From Antrihabitans stalactiti (GTDB taxonomy: Bacteria > Actinomycetota > Actinomycetes > Mycobacteriales > Mycobacteriaceae): a DNA stretch of 64,000 nucleotides. The notes under the pieces are model-generated. The model ran no database searches. It was not told where the DNA came from and worked only from the letters and a program-made list of their open reading frames with translations. The stretch lies in assembly GCF_012932915.1 (NCBI RefSeq), contig NZ_VCQU01000003.1, forward strand, positions 372,001-436,000. Direction: 5' to 3'. The position numbers and the translations under genes were made by a program. Below are positions 50,711 through 59,510 of this stretch, one piece after another. How positions within the stretch are numbered: the first letter of the stretch is position 1; each line of letters starts with the position of its first letter.

Positions 50711-51523
50711 ATGCGAGCGGCGCTTTACCAAGGGCCCGGCACTCCGGGCGACGTATCCGACAATGTGGCCGCGATTGCCGTAGCCGCCGCGAGAGCGGCG
50801 GAGGCCGGCGCCCACTTGCTCGTCACCCCCGAGATGTCCGCGACTGGTTACAACATCGGCGCCCTGTCTGCGCAACGTGCCGAACCAGCGCGCGGTGCGT
50901 TGTTCGACGCGGTCGCACAGATTGCCCGAAGGCACGGGATTGCAATCGTGTACGGCTATCCCGAGGCGGCTGACGGTGGGAATTACAACACCGTGCAAGT
51001 GGTGGGGCCGCGGGGTGAAAGCCTTGCGAGCCATCGCAAGACCCACCTCTACGGTGACCTCGACCGCGGCCTGTTCATCGAGGGTCACACCTTGGTGTCG
51101 CAGTTCGAGTTCCGCGGACTCACGTGCGGCCTCGCGATTTGCTACGACATCGAGTTTCCGGAGGTCGCCCGCGCACATGCCGTGGCAGGCACCGATGTGC
51201 TGATCGTGCCGACCGGGCTCATGGCGCCGTTCGAGGTCGTCAGCAAGGTTCTGGTTCCGGCGCGAGCCTACGAGAACCAGCTCTACGTCGCATACGTGAA
51301 CCGCTGCGACGTCGAGGCAGATCTGCGTTACTGCGGGCTCACCTGCGCGATCAGTCCGGACGGAGCCGACATCGCGCGCGCGGACGGTGCCGAGGACCTG
51401 CTGGTCGTCGACTTCGATCCCGCAGCTCTCGCAACGGGGCGAGCCATCAACACCCACCTACCAGACCGCCGGCAAGACCTGTACGGCTCTGTGTCACAGG
51501 AAGATTCAAGGAGCATCACATGA
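50711..51523 (+). CDS. Nitrilase-family amidase (DavA-like / 4-guanidinobutyramide amidase candidate)
   Basis: 270 residues with the carbon-nitrogen hydrolase triad Glu41 (TPEMSATGYN), Lys110 (HRKTHLYGD) and Cys144 (AICYDIEFPEVAR). Size and neighbours resemble 5-aminovaleramidase (DavA), which acts on the amide made by lysine 2-monooxygenase; with a ureohydrolase beside it, 4-guanidinobutyramide is an equally good substrate. No Shine-Dalgarno is seen; ATGs at 50696 and 50711 are possible and I chose the one matching the family's N-terminus. The stop overlaps the monooxygenase ATG. Confidence 0.85.
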   Translation: MRAALYQGPGTPGDVSDNVAAIAVAAARAAEAGAHLLVTPEMSATGYNIGALSAQRAEPARGALFDAVAQIARRHGIAIVYGYPEAADGGNYNTVQVVGPRGESLASHRKTHLYGDLDRGLFIEGHTLVSQFEFRGLTCGLAICYDIEFPEVARAHAVAGTDVLIVPTGLMAPFEVVSKVLVPARAYENQLYVAYVNRCDVEADLRYCGLTCAISPDGADIARADGAEDLLVVDFDPAALATGRAINTHLPDRRQDLYGSVSQEDSRSIT

Positions 51524-53211
51524 CGGTCCCGATCGGGCCCGAGGGCATTCACGACACAGCGGGCGCCCCACCGCTGACCATGTTCGGACCCGACTTCCCC
51601 TTCGCCTACGACGATTACGTCCGCGACTCGCGGGGCATCGGTTCGGTGCCGCCCGAGGCGTACGGCAAGCGCGTCGCCGTTATCGGCGGCGGCCTCTCCG
51701 GCATGCTCGTCGCTCGGGAACTTCTGCGGATGGGTCTGCAGCCGGTCGTGTACGAGGCCGATCAGATCGGCGGCCGGATGCGGTCGGTGACTTTCGACGG
51801 ACATCCCGGAATCACCGCGGAAATGGGGTCGATGCGCTTCCCACCGTCGTCGACGACGCTGTTCCATTACCTCGACGAGATGGGCTTGCAGACGAGCCCG
51901 TTCCCCAATCCACTGGCCGACGCGACGGCCAGCACTGTCGTGGATCTCAAGGGCGAGAAGCACTTTGCCCGGTCGATTGCCGATCTGCCCGACATCTATT
52001 CGGAGGTCGCGCAGGCCTGGGCACGGACCCTCGAAGACCATGCCGAGGCCCAGGCGCTCGGCGACGCGATTCGCAAGCGCGACGTCGCGCAGATCCGGGA
52101 GATCTGGGGCGAACTCGTCAAGCGGTACGACGATGAAACGTTCTACGGCTTTCTGTGCAAGTCCGATGCGTTCGCGCAGTTCTCGCTGCGCGAAATCTTC
52201 GGCCAGGTGGGTTTCGGTACCGGCGGTTGGGATACCGATTTCCCGAACTCCATCCTCGAAATCCTTCGCGTGGTGTGCACCGCGGCCGACGACCATCACC
52301 GTGGCATCGTCGGTGGCTCGCAACAACTTCCGATGCGGCTCTGGAGCACGCCCGTCGAGGGTGCCGCGCACTGGCCGGCCGGTACGTCGGTGCAGTCACT
52401 GCATGACGGGGGAGTGCATCGGCCCCGCGTCGTCGAATTGCGCCGGACCCATCCGGACAACTTCACCATCACCGATCAGTCGGGACGGATCGACACGTTC
52501 CCTGCGGCGGTCTTCACCGGCCAGGGCTGGATGCTGCTGAACACGATTCGGTCCGACGAGCGACTTATTCCGATCGACCATTGGACCGCCATCGAACGCA
52601 CGCACTACATGGGTTCGTCGAAGGTGTTCGTGCTGGTCGACCGCCCGTTCTGGAAGGACATCGATCCGGCCACCGGACGCGAGGTCATGAGCATGACGTT
52701 GACCGACCGGATGAGCCGCGGCACGTACTTGCTCGACTTCGGTGACGACAAGCCAGGCCTCATCTGTTTGTCCTACACCTGGGCGGACGATTCGCTGAAG
52801 CTGTTGCCGCTCAGTCCGGCCGAGCGGATGGACTTGATGCTCAAGTCGCTGCGCGAGATCTATCCCGATGTCGATATCCGCAAGCACATCATCGCCTCGC
52901 CGGTCACGCTGTCGTGGGAGACCGAGCGCGACTTCATGGGTGCGTTCAAAGCCAACCTGCCCGGTCACTACCGCTACCAGCGTCGCTTGTTCACGCATTT
53001 CAAGCAGGACAACCTCGCTCCGGAATACCGTGGATTCTTCATGGCGGGCGACGACGTGTCGTGGACGGCAGGCTGGGCCGAGGGCGCAGTGCAGACCGCG
53101 TTGAATGCCGTCTGGGGCGTGATGAATCACTTCGGTGGTCGCACCGCCGAGGGCAACCCCGGACCTGGCGACGTATTCGACGACATCGCACCGATCGAGC
53201 TCGGCTCATGA
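51520..53211 (+). CDS. FAD-dependent L-amino-acid 2-monooxygenase (DavB-like; lysine or arginine)
   Basis: 563 residues. FGPDFPFAYDDYVRD at the N-terminus, the FAD loop VAVIGGGLSGMLVA (about 51-64), EADQIGGRMRSVTFDG, EMGSMRFPPSSTTLFHYLD, GQVGFGTGGWDTDFPNS and the end GDDVSWTAGWAEGAVQTALN closely follow Pseudomonas lysine 2-monooxygenase as I recall it. Such enzymes decarboxylate and oxygenate an amino acid to the amide one carbon shorter. AAGGAG is 7 nt before the ATG. The adjoining ureohydrolase suggests arginine to 4-guanidinobutyramide; lysine to 5-aminovaleramide is the alternative. Confidence 0.9.
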   Translation: MTVPIGPEGIHDTAGAPPLTMFGPDFPFAYDDYVRDSRGIGSVPPEAYGKRVAVIGGGLSGMLVARELLRMGLQPVVYEADQIGGRMRSVTFDGHPGITAEMGSMRFPPSSTTLFHYLDEMGLQTSPFPNPLADATASTVVDLKGEKHFARSIADLPDIYSEVAQAWARTLEDHAEAQALGDAIRKRDVAQIREIWGELVKRYDDETFYGFLCKSDAFAQFSLREIFGQVGFGTGGWDTDFPNSILEILRVVCTAADDHHRGIVGGSQQLPMRLWSTPVEGAAHWPAGTSVQSLHDGGVHRPRVVELRRTHPDNFTITDQSGRIDTFPAAVFTGQGWMLLNTIRSDERLIPIDHWTAIERTHYMGSSKVFVLVDRPFWKDIDPATGREVMSMTLTDRMSRGTYLLDFGDDKPGLICLSYTWADDSLKLLPLSPAERMDLMLKSLREIYPDVDIRKHIIASPVTLSWETERDFMGAFKANLPGHYRYQRRLFTHFKQDNLAPEYRGFFMAGDDVSWTAGWAEGAVQTALNAVWGVMNHFGGRTAEGNPGPGDVFDDIAPIELGS

Positions 53212-54200
53212 CGAACGAGGTCGTGGTTATCGGAGCCGGCGTCATAGGGCTGTCGTCCGCGCTGGAGTTGGTCCGGGCGGGCAAGCGCGTCACCGTGATC
53301 GCGGATCGCAAACCCGCAGAGACTGTTTCGGCCGTCGCTGCGGCAATCTGGGAACCGTACGACGCATTTCCGCGCGACATGGTCTTGCGCTGGTCGCTCG
53401 ACGCGCTGACGACCTTCAACGAACTCGCCGCAGACCCCAGCACCGGCGTCCACCTACGCGAAGGCGTGAATCTGCAACGTGAGGCCGACAAGCACGCGTG
53501 GTGGGCAGGCGGTGTGGTCGCGGCGCGGCCAGCGTCGCCTGACGAGTTGCCGGACGGCGCCATTTCCGGCGAGGTCTGCACGCTTCCGGTCATCACGATG
53601 CCGGTCTACCTCGAATGGCTGCTGCAACGGTGCTCGGAAAGCGGCGTGACGTTCGAGTGGCGTTCGTTGGCGTCGCTCGACGAGGTCGGGCACGGGGATT
53701 GCCCGATCGTGGTTGCCGCCGGGCTCCGGGCGGGTGAGCTGGTCGCGGGCGAGAAGTTGGTCCCGGTTCGCGGTCAGATCGTGCGGCTCGCCAATCCCGG
53801 GTTGACGCGTTGGTACATCGACGAAGACAACCCGTCGGGCACGACGTACATCATTCCGCGGGTCGACGATGTGATCTGCGGCGGCACGAACGAGCCAGGG
53901 GTGACGGTGGCCGATGCGGATCCCGTTGTGGCGGAGGCTATTTTGGCCCGTGCACGTCGGCTCGAGCCGATGCTCGAGCAGGCCGAGGTCCTCGCCGATG
54001 TGGTCGGGTTCAGGCCCGGCAGAGAGTCGGTCCGCTTGGATGCGACCGAATATTCCGATCGTCGCGTCGTGCATTGCTACGGGCACGGCGGCGCGGGTGT
54101 CACCACTTCGTGGGGCGCTGCGCGCGATGTTGTCCGACTCGTGGATGGCAAACCTATTGAAAACTCAGATAGCAGCAACTTTTCGAGGAGCACGACATGA
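53208..54200 (+). CDS. FAD-dependent D-amino-acid oxidase-like protein
   Basis: 330 residues of the DAO family. VVVIGAGVIGLSSALEL forms the FAD loop (about 5-21), AAIWEPYDAFPRD corresponds to the substrate side, FRPGRESVRLDA has the conserved Arg, and GYGHGGAGVTTSWGAA is the typical C-terminal FAD motif (here CYGHGGAGVTTSWG). It would oxidise a D-amino acid (or a related amine) to an imine or 2-oxo acid with hydrogen peroxide. ATGA overlaps on both sides place it in the monooxygenase-permease operon. A RidA protein that could hydrolyse the imine lies at 61130. Confidence 0.87.
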   Translation: MTNEVVVIGAGVIGLSSALELVRAGKRVTVIADRKPAETVSAVAAAIWEPYDAFPRDMVLRWSLDALTTFNELAADPSTGVHLREGVNLQREADKHAWWAGGVVAARPASPDELPDGAISGEVCTLPVITMPVYLEWLLQRCSESGVTFEWRSLASLDEVGHGDCPIVVAAGLRAGELVAGEKLVPVRGQIVRLANPGLTRWYIDEDNPSGTTYIIPRVDDVICGGTNEPGVTVADADPVVAEAILARARRLEPMLEQAEVLADVVGFRPGRESVRLDATEYSDRRVVHCYGHGGAGVTTSWGAARDVVRLVDGKPIENSDSSNFSRSTT

Positions 54201-55642
54201 CGTCGTTGGCCCAGCAAGTATTTCGACGCAAGCCTGTCGGTCAGATGGAAGACGAGACCGGCGCCGACACCGGCAAGAGCGAACTCGCTCGGACTATCGG
54301 CTTGGCGCAGTTGTCGATGTTCGGCATCGGCGCCACCATAGGCACCGGCATCTTCTTCATTCTGTCGCAAGCGGTGCCGGTGGCAGGTCCGTCGGTGATC
54401 ATTTCGTTTGTGATCGCCGGCGTCGTCGCGGGCCTCACTGCAATCTGTTATGCCGAAATGGCCGGCGCAGTGCCGGTTTCGGGATCTTCGTACTCGTACG
54501 CGTACGCGACCATGGGGGAAGTGGTCGCAGTCGGGGTCGGCGCGTGTCTGCTGCTCGAGTACGGCGTTTCCGCGGCGGCCGTCTCTGTCGGTTGGTCGCA
54601 ATATCTCAATCAGTTGCTGAACAACATATTCGGATTCCAGATACCCGAAGCACTGTCTCAAGCACCCGAGCAGGGTGGGGTGATCAACCTTCCTGCGGTC
54701 GTCCTCGTCTGCCTGTGTGGCTTCCTCCTGATCCGTGGCGCGAGTGAGTCTGCAAAGACGAACGCAGTGATGGTGATGATCAAGCTCGGAATCCTCGGCA
54801 TGTTCGTCGTCATCGGCATAACCGGTTGGAACAGTGACCATTTCTCGAACTTTGCTCCGGCCGGCCTCACCGGAATCACGTCGGCGGCAGGCATCATCTT
54901 CTTCTCCTACATCGGACTCGACGCTGTCTCGACGGCCGGCGAGGAAGTGAAGGATCCGCACAAGAACATGCCGCGGGCGATCCTGATAGCGCTCGTCGCG
55001 GTGACTACCATCTACATCGCTGTCGTTGCCGTCGCGCTCGGTGCCCAGTCGACCGACAAGTTCGAAGGTCAGGAAGCCGGCCTCTCCGCGATCCTCGAAG
55101 ATATCGTCGGATCGACTTGGCCGGGAACGGTTCTCGCAGCTGGTGCCGTGATTTCGATCTTCAGCGTCACGCTCGTCGTCATCTACGGACAGACCCGCAT
55201 CCTGTTCGCCATGTCGCGCGACGGGATCATTCCGGCCGTGTTCCACAAGGTGAATCCCCGTACGCTGACACCCGTCCCGAACACGATCATCGTCTGCATT
55301 GTCATCAGCGTGCTTGCCGGCTTTGTTCCGATCAACTTCCTCGCCGAGATGACCAGCATCGGCACCTTGGTTGCATTCCTAGTCGTGTCGATCGGCGTAA
55401 TCATCTTGCGCCGTACTGCGCCGAATCTCCCACGAAGCTTCAAGGTCCCCGGGTATCCGATCACCCCGATCCTCGCGATCGCGGGCTGCATCTGGATCAT
55501 CCAGGACCTTCGGATCGTCACCATCTGGGTCTTCATCATCTGGGTGTCGGTTGCAATGCTCTGGTATTTCGCCTACGGCATGAAGCACTCGCATCTCGGC
55601 CGAGGCGAGAAGGCCGGGCTGATCGCGAAAGAACAGTCATGA
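54197..55642 (+). CDS. APC-superfamily cationic amino acid permease (CAT-like)
   Basis: 481 residues with about 12 membrane segments. GLAQLSMFGIGATIGTGIFF is the TM1 signature, AEMAGAVPVSGSSYSYAYAT TM2-3, FFSYIGLDAVSTAGEEVKDP the TM6 region and RILFAMSRDGIIPAVFHKVN the later loop, all typical of CAT-type basic amino acid transporters. It fits import of arginine or lysine for the adjacent monooxygenase. ATGA overlaps link it to the oxidase upstream and the UspA gene downstream. Confidence 0.9.
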   Translation: MTSLAQQVFRRKPVGQMEDETGADTGKSELARTIGLAQLSMFGIGATIGTGIFFILSQAVPVAGPSVIISFVIAGVVAGLTAICYAEMAGAVPVSGSSYSYAYATMGEVVAVGVGACLLLEYGVSAAAVSVGWSQYLNQLLNNIFGFQIPEALSQAPEQGGVINLPAVVLVCLCGFLLIRGASESAKTNAVMVMIKLGILGMFVVIGITGWNSDHFSNFAPAGLTGITSAAGIIFFSYIGLDAVSTAGEEVKDPHKNMPRAILIALVAVTTIYIAVVAVALGAQSTDKFEGQEAGLSAILEDIVGSTWPGTVLAAGAVISIFSVTLVVIYGQTRILFAMSRDGIIPAVFHKVNPRTLTPVPNTIIVCIVISVLAGFVPINFLAEMTSIGTLVAFLVVSIGVIILRRTAPNLPRSFKVPGYPITPILAIAGCIWIIQDLRIVTIWVFIIWVSVAMLWYFAYGMKHSHLGRGEKAGLIAKEQS

Positions 55643-56571
55643 CCCTCGTCGTCGGCTACGCCGCAGACGGAAGAAGTGCGGCGACAATACATCTGGCGGC
55701 TCTGCTCGCCAGGTCGCTCCACGAACCTGTGGTGGTCGCTGCCGTCGTGCCCGCCGCCCCGTTGCCGAGCATGGCTCGGGTAGACGAGGAGTATCGGGAG
55801 TACACGCGCGCCGAGGCCGAGCATGCGCTCGCCCAGGCACGCAAGGTCATGCCCGACGATATCGACGCGACTTATGTTGTCCAGGAAGCGCGTTCGTCGT
55901 CCTCTGGTCTGCTCGCGTTGGCAGAGAAACACGACGCCAGCCTCATTGTGCTCGGCTCGTCGTCGGCAGGCGTCTTCGGTCACGTTGCTCTCGGCAGCGT
56001 CACCTCGCGGCTGCTGTACAGCTCCCCGATACCGGTTGCGCTGGCGCCCAGAGGGTTCCGCATCCGTGCCGGAGATGTGGTCACACGCGTGACGGCCGCA
56101 TACGACGGGTCCGCGCATCAGGATGAGCTGGTCCTCGCGGCAGCTGCTGTCGCTGCCAGTGTTGGAGCGTCACTTCGACTGTCGGCCTTCGCCGTTCGAG
56201 TTCCCGCCGCGTACACCACGCGGTTGGGCACGGAAGGCGACGCACCGATCGAGGCCGAGTGGACGGCAGCCGTCGAACGCGAAACCGCGGCCGCGTTGAA
56301 GCGGGTCGCGGCGCTACCCGAGGTCCCGGACACGGTCGAGTCGGTCATCGGCTACGGCCGAACCTGGGCCGAGGCGCTCGACGACGTCGAATGGTTACCC
56401 AACGACGTCCTCACCATCGGCTCGAGCTCCGCCGGTCCGATAGCGCGCGTGTTCCTCGGCTCCCGCGCAGCAAAGATCGTCCGCCACTCGCCCGTCCCCG
56501 TTGTCGTGGTGCCTCGGTCCGCAGCCGAGCGGATCGTCGACGAGGCCGAACGTGAAGTCGTCGCCGACTGA
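55639..56571 (+). CDS. Tandem universal stress protein (UspA), second copy
   Basis: 310 residues with two Usp domains (about 1-145, 150-300). Nucleotide-binding ends are LGSSSAGVFGHVALGSVTSR and IGSSSAGPIARVFLGSRAAK. It is the last gene of the operon, overlaps the permease by 4 nt and is followed by a strong terminator. Its organisation repeats that of the UspA-permease pair at 41677-44116, and both proteins share the sequence VPVALAPRG after domain 1. Confidence 0.88.
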   Translation: MTLVVGYAADGRSAATIHLAALLARSLHEPVVVAAVVPAAPLPSMARVDEEYREYTRAEAEHALAQARKVMPDDIDATYVVQEARSSSSGLLALAEKHDASLIVLGSSSAGVFGHVALGSVTSRLLYSSPIPVALAPRGFRIRAGDVVTRVTAAYDGSAHQDELVLAAAAVAASVGASLRLSAFAVRVPAAYTTRLGTEGDAPIEAEWTAAVERETAAALKRVAALPEVPDTVESVIGYGRTWAEALDDVEWLPNDVLTIGSSSAGPIARVFLGSRAAKIVRHSPVPVVVVPRSAAERIVDEAEREVVAD

Positions 56572-56583
56572 CGCTTCCACACG

Positions 56584-56617
56584 AAAGGGGTGCGGCTCCA
56601 TGAGCCGCACCCCTTTT
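56584..56617. terminator. Intrinsic terminator after the monooxygenase-permease-UspA operon
   Basis: AAAGGGGTGCGGCT pairs perfectly with AGCCGCACCCCTTT around a 5-nt loop (CCATG), followed by a further T. The stem is 14 bp and GC-rich, 13 bp after the UspA stop. The symmetric A and T ends allow use in both directions. Confidence 0.85.
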
Positions 56618-56697
56618 CGGGCCAGGTCCCCTCAGCCACAGCTCGTTCAGCCGCACCCGCTTTCGGGATCCGCACCCGGCGTTGGGAGTTCGCGTGA

Positions 56698-56754
56698 CGA
56701 AGGGGCTGTTACGCAGCCTCCCTCTCGGGCGATGCTTGCGTAACAGCCCCTTCG
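56698..56754. terminator. Hairpin terminator between convergent operons
   Basis: 18-bp perfect arms (56698-56715 CGAAGGGGCTGTTACGCA and its complement at 56737-56754) with a 21-nt loop. It lies 15 bp beyond the stop of ureohydrolase 2 on the minus strand. No clear T-tract. With 56584-56617 it insulates the two convergent operons. Confidence 0.7.
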
Positions 56755-56768
56755 GCGAGGGTTTGGAC

Positions 56769-57758
56769 CTACTTCGAGACGAGACCTGCGTACCAGGATA
56801 CGAATTCGTAGGCGAGGTGAGAGGCCGCGACGCTGGTGATTTCGGCGTGGTCGTAGGCGGGAGCGACCTCGACGACGTCGGCGCCGACCAGGTTCAAATG
56901 CCGCAGGCCACGGAGGATCTCCAGCAACTCGCGACTCGTCATGCCGCCGGCTTCGGGGGTGCCGGTGCCGGGTGCGTGGGCGGGGTCGAGGACGTCGATG
57001 TCGATGGAGACGTACAACGGGCGATTTCCGATTCGTTCGCGGAGCGCGTCGACGATCTCGTCGACACCGCGGCGGAAGACGTCGGCGGAGGTGTAGATGC
57101 CGAAGCCGAACCGGCGGTCGTCTTCGAGGTCCTTCTTGCCGTAGAGCGGACCGCGGGTGCCGACGTGCGCGAGGGCTTCGGTATCGACGATGCCTTCCTC
57201 GACTGCGCGACGGAACGGCGTGCCGTGGGTGTACTCGGCGCCGAAGTAAGTGTCCCAGGTATCGAGGTGAGCGTCGAAGTGCAGCAACGCAACCGGGCCG
57301 TGCACCGACGCGACGGACCGCAACAAGGGCAGCGCGATGGTGTGGTCGCCGCCGATGGTGACGAGCTTCGTGCCGGCCTTGGCGAATTCGCCCGAGGCGC
57401 CTTCCAGGGTCTCGATGGCTTCGTTGATGTTGAACGGGTTCAGTGCGACGTCGCCGGCGTCGGCAACCTGCATCGCGGCGAATGGCGAGATGTCGACTGC
57501 CGGGTTGTACGGGCGCAGAAGGCGACTCGCTTCGCGAATCGCCGACGGACCGAACCGGGCGCCCGGCCGGTAGGAGACGCCACTGTCGAACGGGACACCG
57601 AGGACGGCTACGTCGGCCGACTCGACTTCGCCGAGCATCGGGAGGCGGGCGAACGTTGCGGGACCGGCGAACCGTGGCACCAACGAGGAGTCGATGGGGC
57701 CGACGCGGCCGCCCTCCGTGATCCTTGGAATCTGGATCGATGCCCGACCGTTGCTCAT
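56769..57758 (-). CDS. Ureohydrolase (agmatinase / guanidinobutyrase type), copy 2
   Basis: 329 residues. [36 protein letters not shown] and [20 protein letters not shown] carry the manganese ligands. It is very similar to the protein at 49480-50439 in these parts but differs in the middle ([13 protein letters not shown]-like region). I chose the ATG at 57758 with GGAG 7 nt upstream; the frame reaches 57818. Its promoter element matches that of the SDR/aldolase-ThDP control region, so it probably works with that operon. Confidence 0.9.
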   Translation of the reverse strand: MSNGRASIQIPRITEGGRVGPIDSSLVPRFAGPATFARLPMLGEVESADVAVLGVPFDSGVSYRPGARFGPSAIREASRLLRPYNPAVDISPFAAMQVADAGDVALNPFNINEAIETLEGASGEFAKAGTKLVTIGGDHTIALPLLRSVASVHGPVALLHFDAHLDTWDTYFGAEYTHGTPFRRAVEEGIVDTEALAHVGTRGPLYGKKDLEDDRRFGFGIYTSADVFRRGVDEIVDALRERIGNRPLYVSIDIDVLDPAHAPGTGTPEAGGMTSRELLEILRGLRHLNLVGADVVEVAPAYDHAEITSVAASHLAYEFVSWYAGLVSK

Positions 57759-57790
57759 GCCTATCTCCGCTTCTGACCTTGCTGTTGGGA

Positions 57791-57840
57791 TGAAATCTCT
57801 TGCCTCACACCTTAGCACGTAAATAGATCAGATGGTATAT
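57791..57840 (-). promoter_or_regulatory. 50-bp control element, copy 1 (ureohydrolase 2 promoter)
   Basis: Ungapped, 37 of 50 bases match 58674-58723. Shared blocks are TGAAATCT, CTCACAC, TAAATA and TATAT. It lies 33-82 bp before the ureohydrolase start in an AT-rich stretch. Both copies point the same way, each before a minus-strand gene. Confidence 0.6.
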
Positions 57841-57846
57841 AAAAAT

Positions 57847-58614
57847 CTACCAGGCGACGGCGCCGGCTCGGTCGAAGAACTGCCCAGTCGGACCGTCGTT
57901 GTCGAGCAACGCCATCTCGACGACGATCGCGGCGGCGTCAGCGGCCCTCGTCGGTGCCGCGGCGCGATTGGCCGGACCGCCCAGGTCGGTCTGGACCCAG
58001 CCGGGGCAGATCGAATTGACCTTGATCGCGCTCTCTGCCAAGGCTTTCGAGAGTGCAATGGTCAGACCGTTCAACGCGGCCTTGGACATCTGATACGCCG
58101 GCACGACCTGACCGTAGTAAGGCGAGGTCGGGTCGGACTGATCTGCCAGCGAACCCATCGTGCTGGACACGTTGACGATGCGGCCGGCTGTAGATTTGTG
58201 GAGCAGCGGCAAGAAGTACTTCGTCGTCGTGACGGCGCCAAGCACGTTGGTGTCGAACGTCTTACGAAATGCGTTCAGGTCGAGGGGCCAATCGATATTC
58301 GGTCTTGTCACCTCGGGCAAGATCCCCGCATTGTTGACGAGAATGTCGACTCGGCCGTATCGGGACGCTACGTAATCGGCGGCGTGCTCGACGCTCGTCT
58401 CGGACGTGACGTCGAGCGCCACGGCGTGCGCGTACACGCCTTCGCGCCGCAATTGTGCGGCGGCGCATTCGCCTCGAACGCGGTCCCGGGCTCCGATCAG
58501 CACCGTCACGTCGGCTTGTCCAAGCAGCCGCGCGGTCGCCAGACCGAGTCCGCGATTACCGCCTGTGATCATGGCGATTTTCGTCGAAGGGTGAATGTCA
58601 GCAGTCGAAGTCAT
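57847..58614 (-). CDS. Short-chain dehydrogenase/reductase
   Basis: 255 residues. TGGNRGLG (about 18-25) with GARDR after beta-2 (Arg, so NADPH is likely), NNAG in LVNNAGILPE, Ser in NVSSTMGS and AYQMSKAAL as YxxxK. The wording resembles plant-type carbonyl reductases. It is divergent from the aldolase-ThDP operon across the 58674-58723 element and runs toward ureohydrolase 2, 88 bp away. It may reduce an aldehyde or ketone intermediate of that pathway. Confidence 0.85.
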   Translation of the reverse strand: MTSTADIHPSTKIAMITGGNRGLGLATARLLGQADVTVLIGARDRVRGECAAAQLRREGVYAHAVALDVTSETSVEHAADYVASRYGRVDILVNNAGILPEVTRPNIDWPLDLNAFRKTFDTNVLGAVTTTKYFLPLLHKSTAGRIVNVSSTMGSLADQSDPTSPYYGQVVPAYQMSKAALNGLTIALSKALAESAIKVNSICPGWVQTDLGGPANRAAAPTRAADAAAIVVEMALLDNDGPTGQFFDRAGAVAW

Positions 58615-58673
58615 GCTCGAAGCCTGGTCGTGGACGCTGTCGATTGCTGGCGGTATTCGGACGCCTGCTTCTC

Positions 58674-58723
58674 TGAAATCTTCTGGCTCACACTCTGGTG
58701 CTTAAATAAATCACCTGATATAT
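58674..58723 (-). promoter_or_regulatory. 50-bp control element, copy 2 (SDR / aldolase-ThDP divergent promoter)
   Basis: Matches 57791-57840 at 37 of 50 positions. It contains ATCA-CC-TGAT, a short inverted repeat, and lies in the 144-bp gap between the divergent SDR and class II aldolase genes. A regulator recognising both copies would co-regulate the SDR, ureohydrolase 2 and the ThDP operon. Confidence 0.6.
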
Positions 58724-58758
58724 TTAAAGCCTTCCGCGAACGCCCGAGGGGATACTCG

Positions 58759-59505
58759 ATGACTGTATTGACGCTCGACGCCACGGTAACGGCGGAGGCC
58801 GAGCTGCGTCGCGAGCTGGCCGCCGTGTACCGGCTTCTTGCACATTTCAAGATGACCGATCTCATTTTCACCCATGTGTCCGTTCGGATCCCGGGGCCGG
58901 AGCATCACGTCCTCATCAACCCCTACGGGCTGTTGTTCGAGGAGATCACGGCGTCGAACCTCGTGAAGATCGGCCTCGACGGGGAACTCGTCGAGCCGTC
59001 CGAATACGTAGTCAACCCCGCAGGATTCGTCATCCATGGCGCGATTCACGCCGCCCGCGAGGACGCGCAATGCGTGCTGCACACCCATACGAAGGCCGGC
59101 TGTGCCGTGGCCGCAACAGAACACGGCCTGCTGCCGGCGAACCAGATTTCGATGGAGTTCTACCGCCGCGTCGGCTACCACGACTACGAGGGCATCGCGC
59201 TGAACATGGCGGAGCGCGAACGCATCGTCACCGACCTCGACAAGCACCCTGCGCTGATCCTGCGCAACCATGGACTGCTGACCGTCGGCGAGACCCCGGC
59301 GCAGGCATTCTTGCGAATGTTCTATCTCGACAAGGCATGTGAAATTCAGATCGCTGCGCAAGCTGCTGGCGAATTGCGGCTGCCGAGCAATGAGGTCGCC
59401 GAGTACACCGCAGGCCAATTCGCCGCCGACGACGACGGCTACGACCTAGCTTGGGCCGCGTTGCTGCGGCTCCTCGATCGCACTCAACCCGACTACAAGA
59501 AGTGA
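58759..59505 (+). CDS. Class II aldolase/adducin family protein
   Basis: 248 residues. Zinc ligands of the family are visible: CVLHTHTKAG (His108, His110) and LRNHGLLTVG (His171). NPYGLLFEEITASNLVKIGL is the typical phosphate or substrate loop region, although substrates of the adducin-like branch often are not phosphorylated. GAGGGG is 7 nt before the ATG. First gene of an operon with a ThDP enzyme, RidA and an aldehyde dehydrogenase. An aldol cleavage or a decarboxylation is possible; no substrate can be named. Confidence 0.85.
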   Translation: MTVLTLDATVTAEAELRRELAAVYRLLAHFKMTDLIFTHVSVRIPGPEHHVLINPYGLLFEEITASNLVKIGLDGELVEPSEYVVNPAGFVIHGAIHAAREDAQCVLHTHTKAGCAVAATEHGLLPANQISMEFYRRVGYHDYEGIALNMAERERIVTDLDKHPALILRNHGLLTVGETPAQAFLRMFYLDKACEIQIAAQAAGELRLPSNEVAEYTAGQFAADDDGYDLAWAALLRLLDRTQPDYKK

Positions 59506-59510
59506 ACTCC

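Noticed and set aside
49480-58760. Guanidine or lysine riboswitches before the guanidino-compound genes
   Set aside because: I looked in the gaps at 50440-50710, 57759-57846 and 58615-58758 and could not recognise the conserved cores; only inverted repeats and AT-rich promoter-like DNA were seen.
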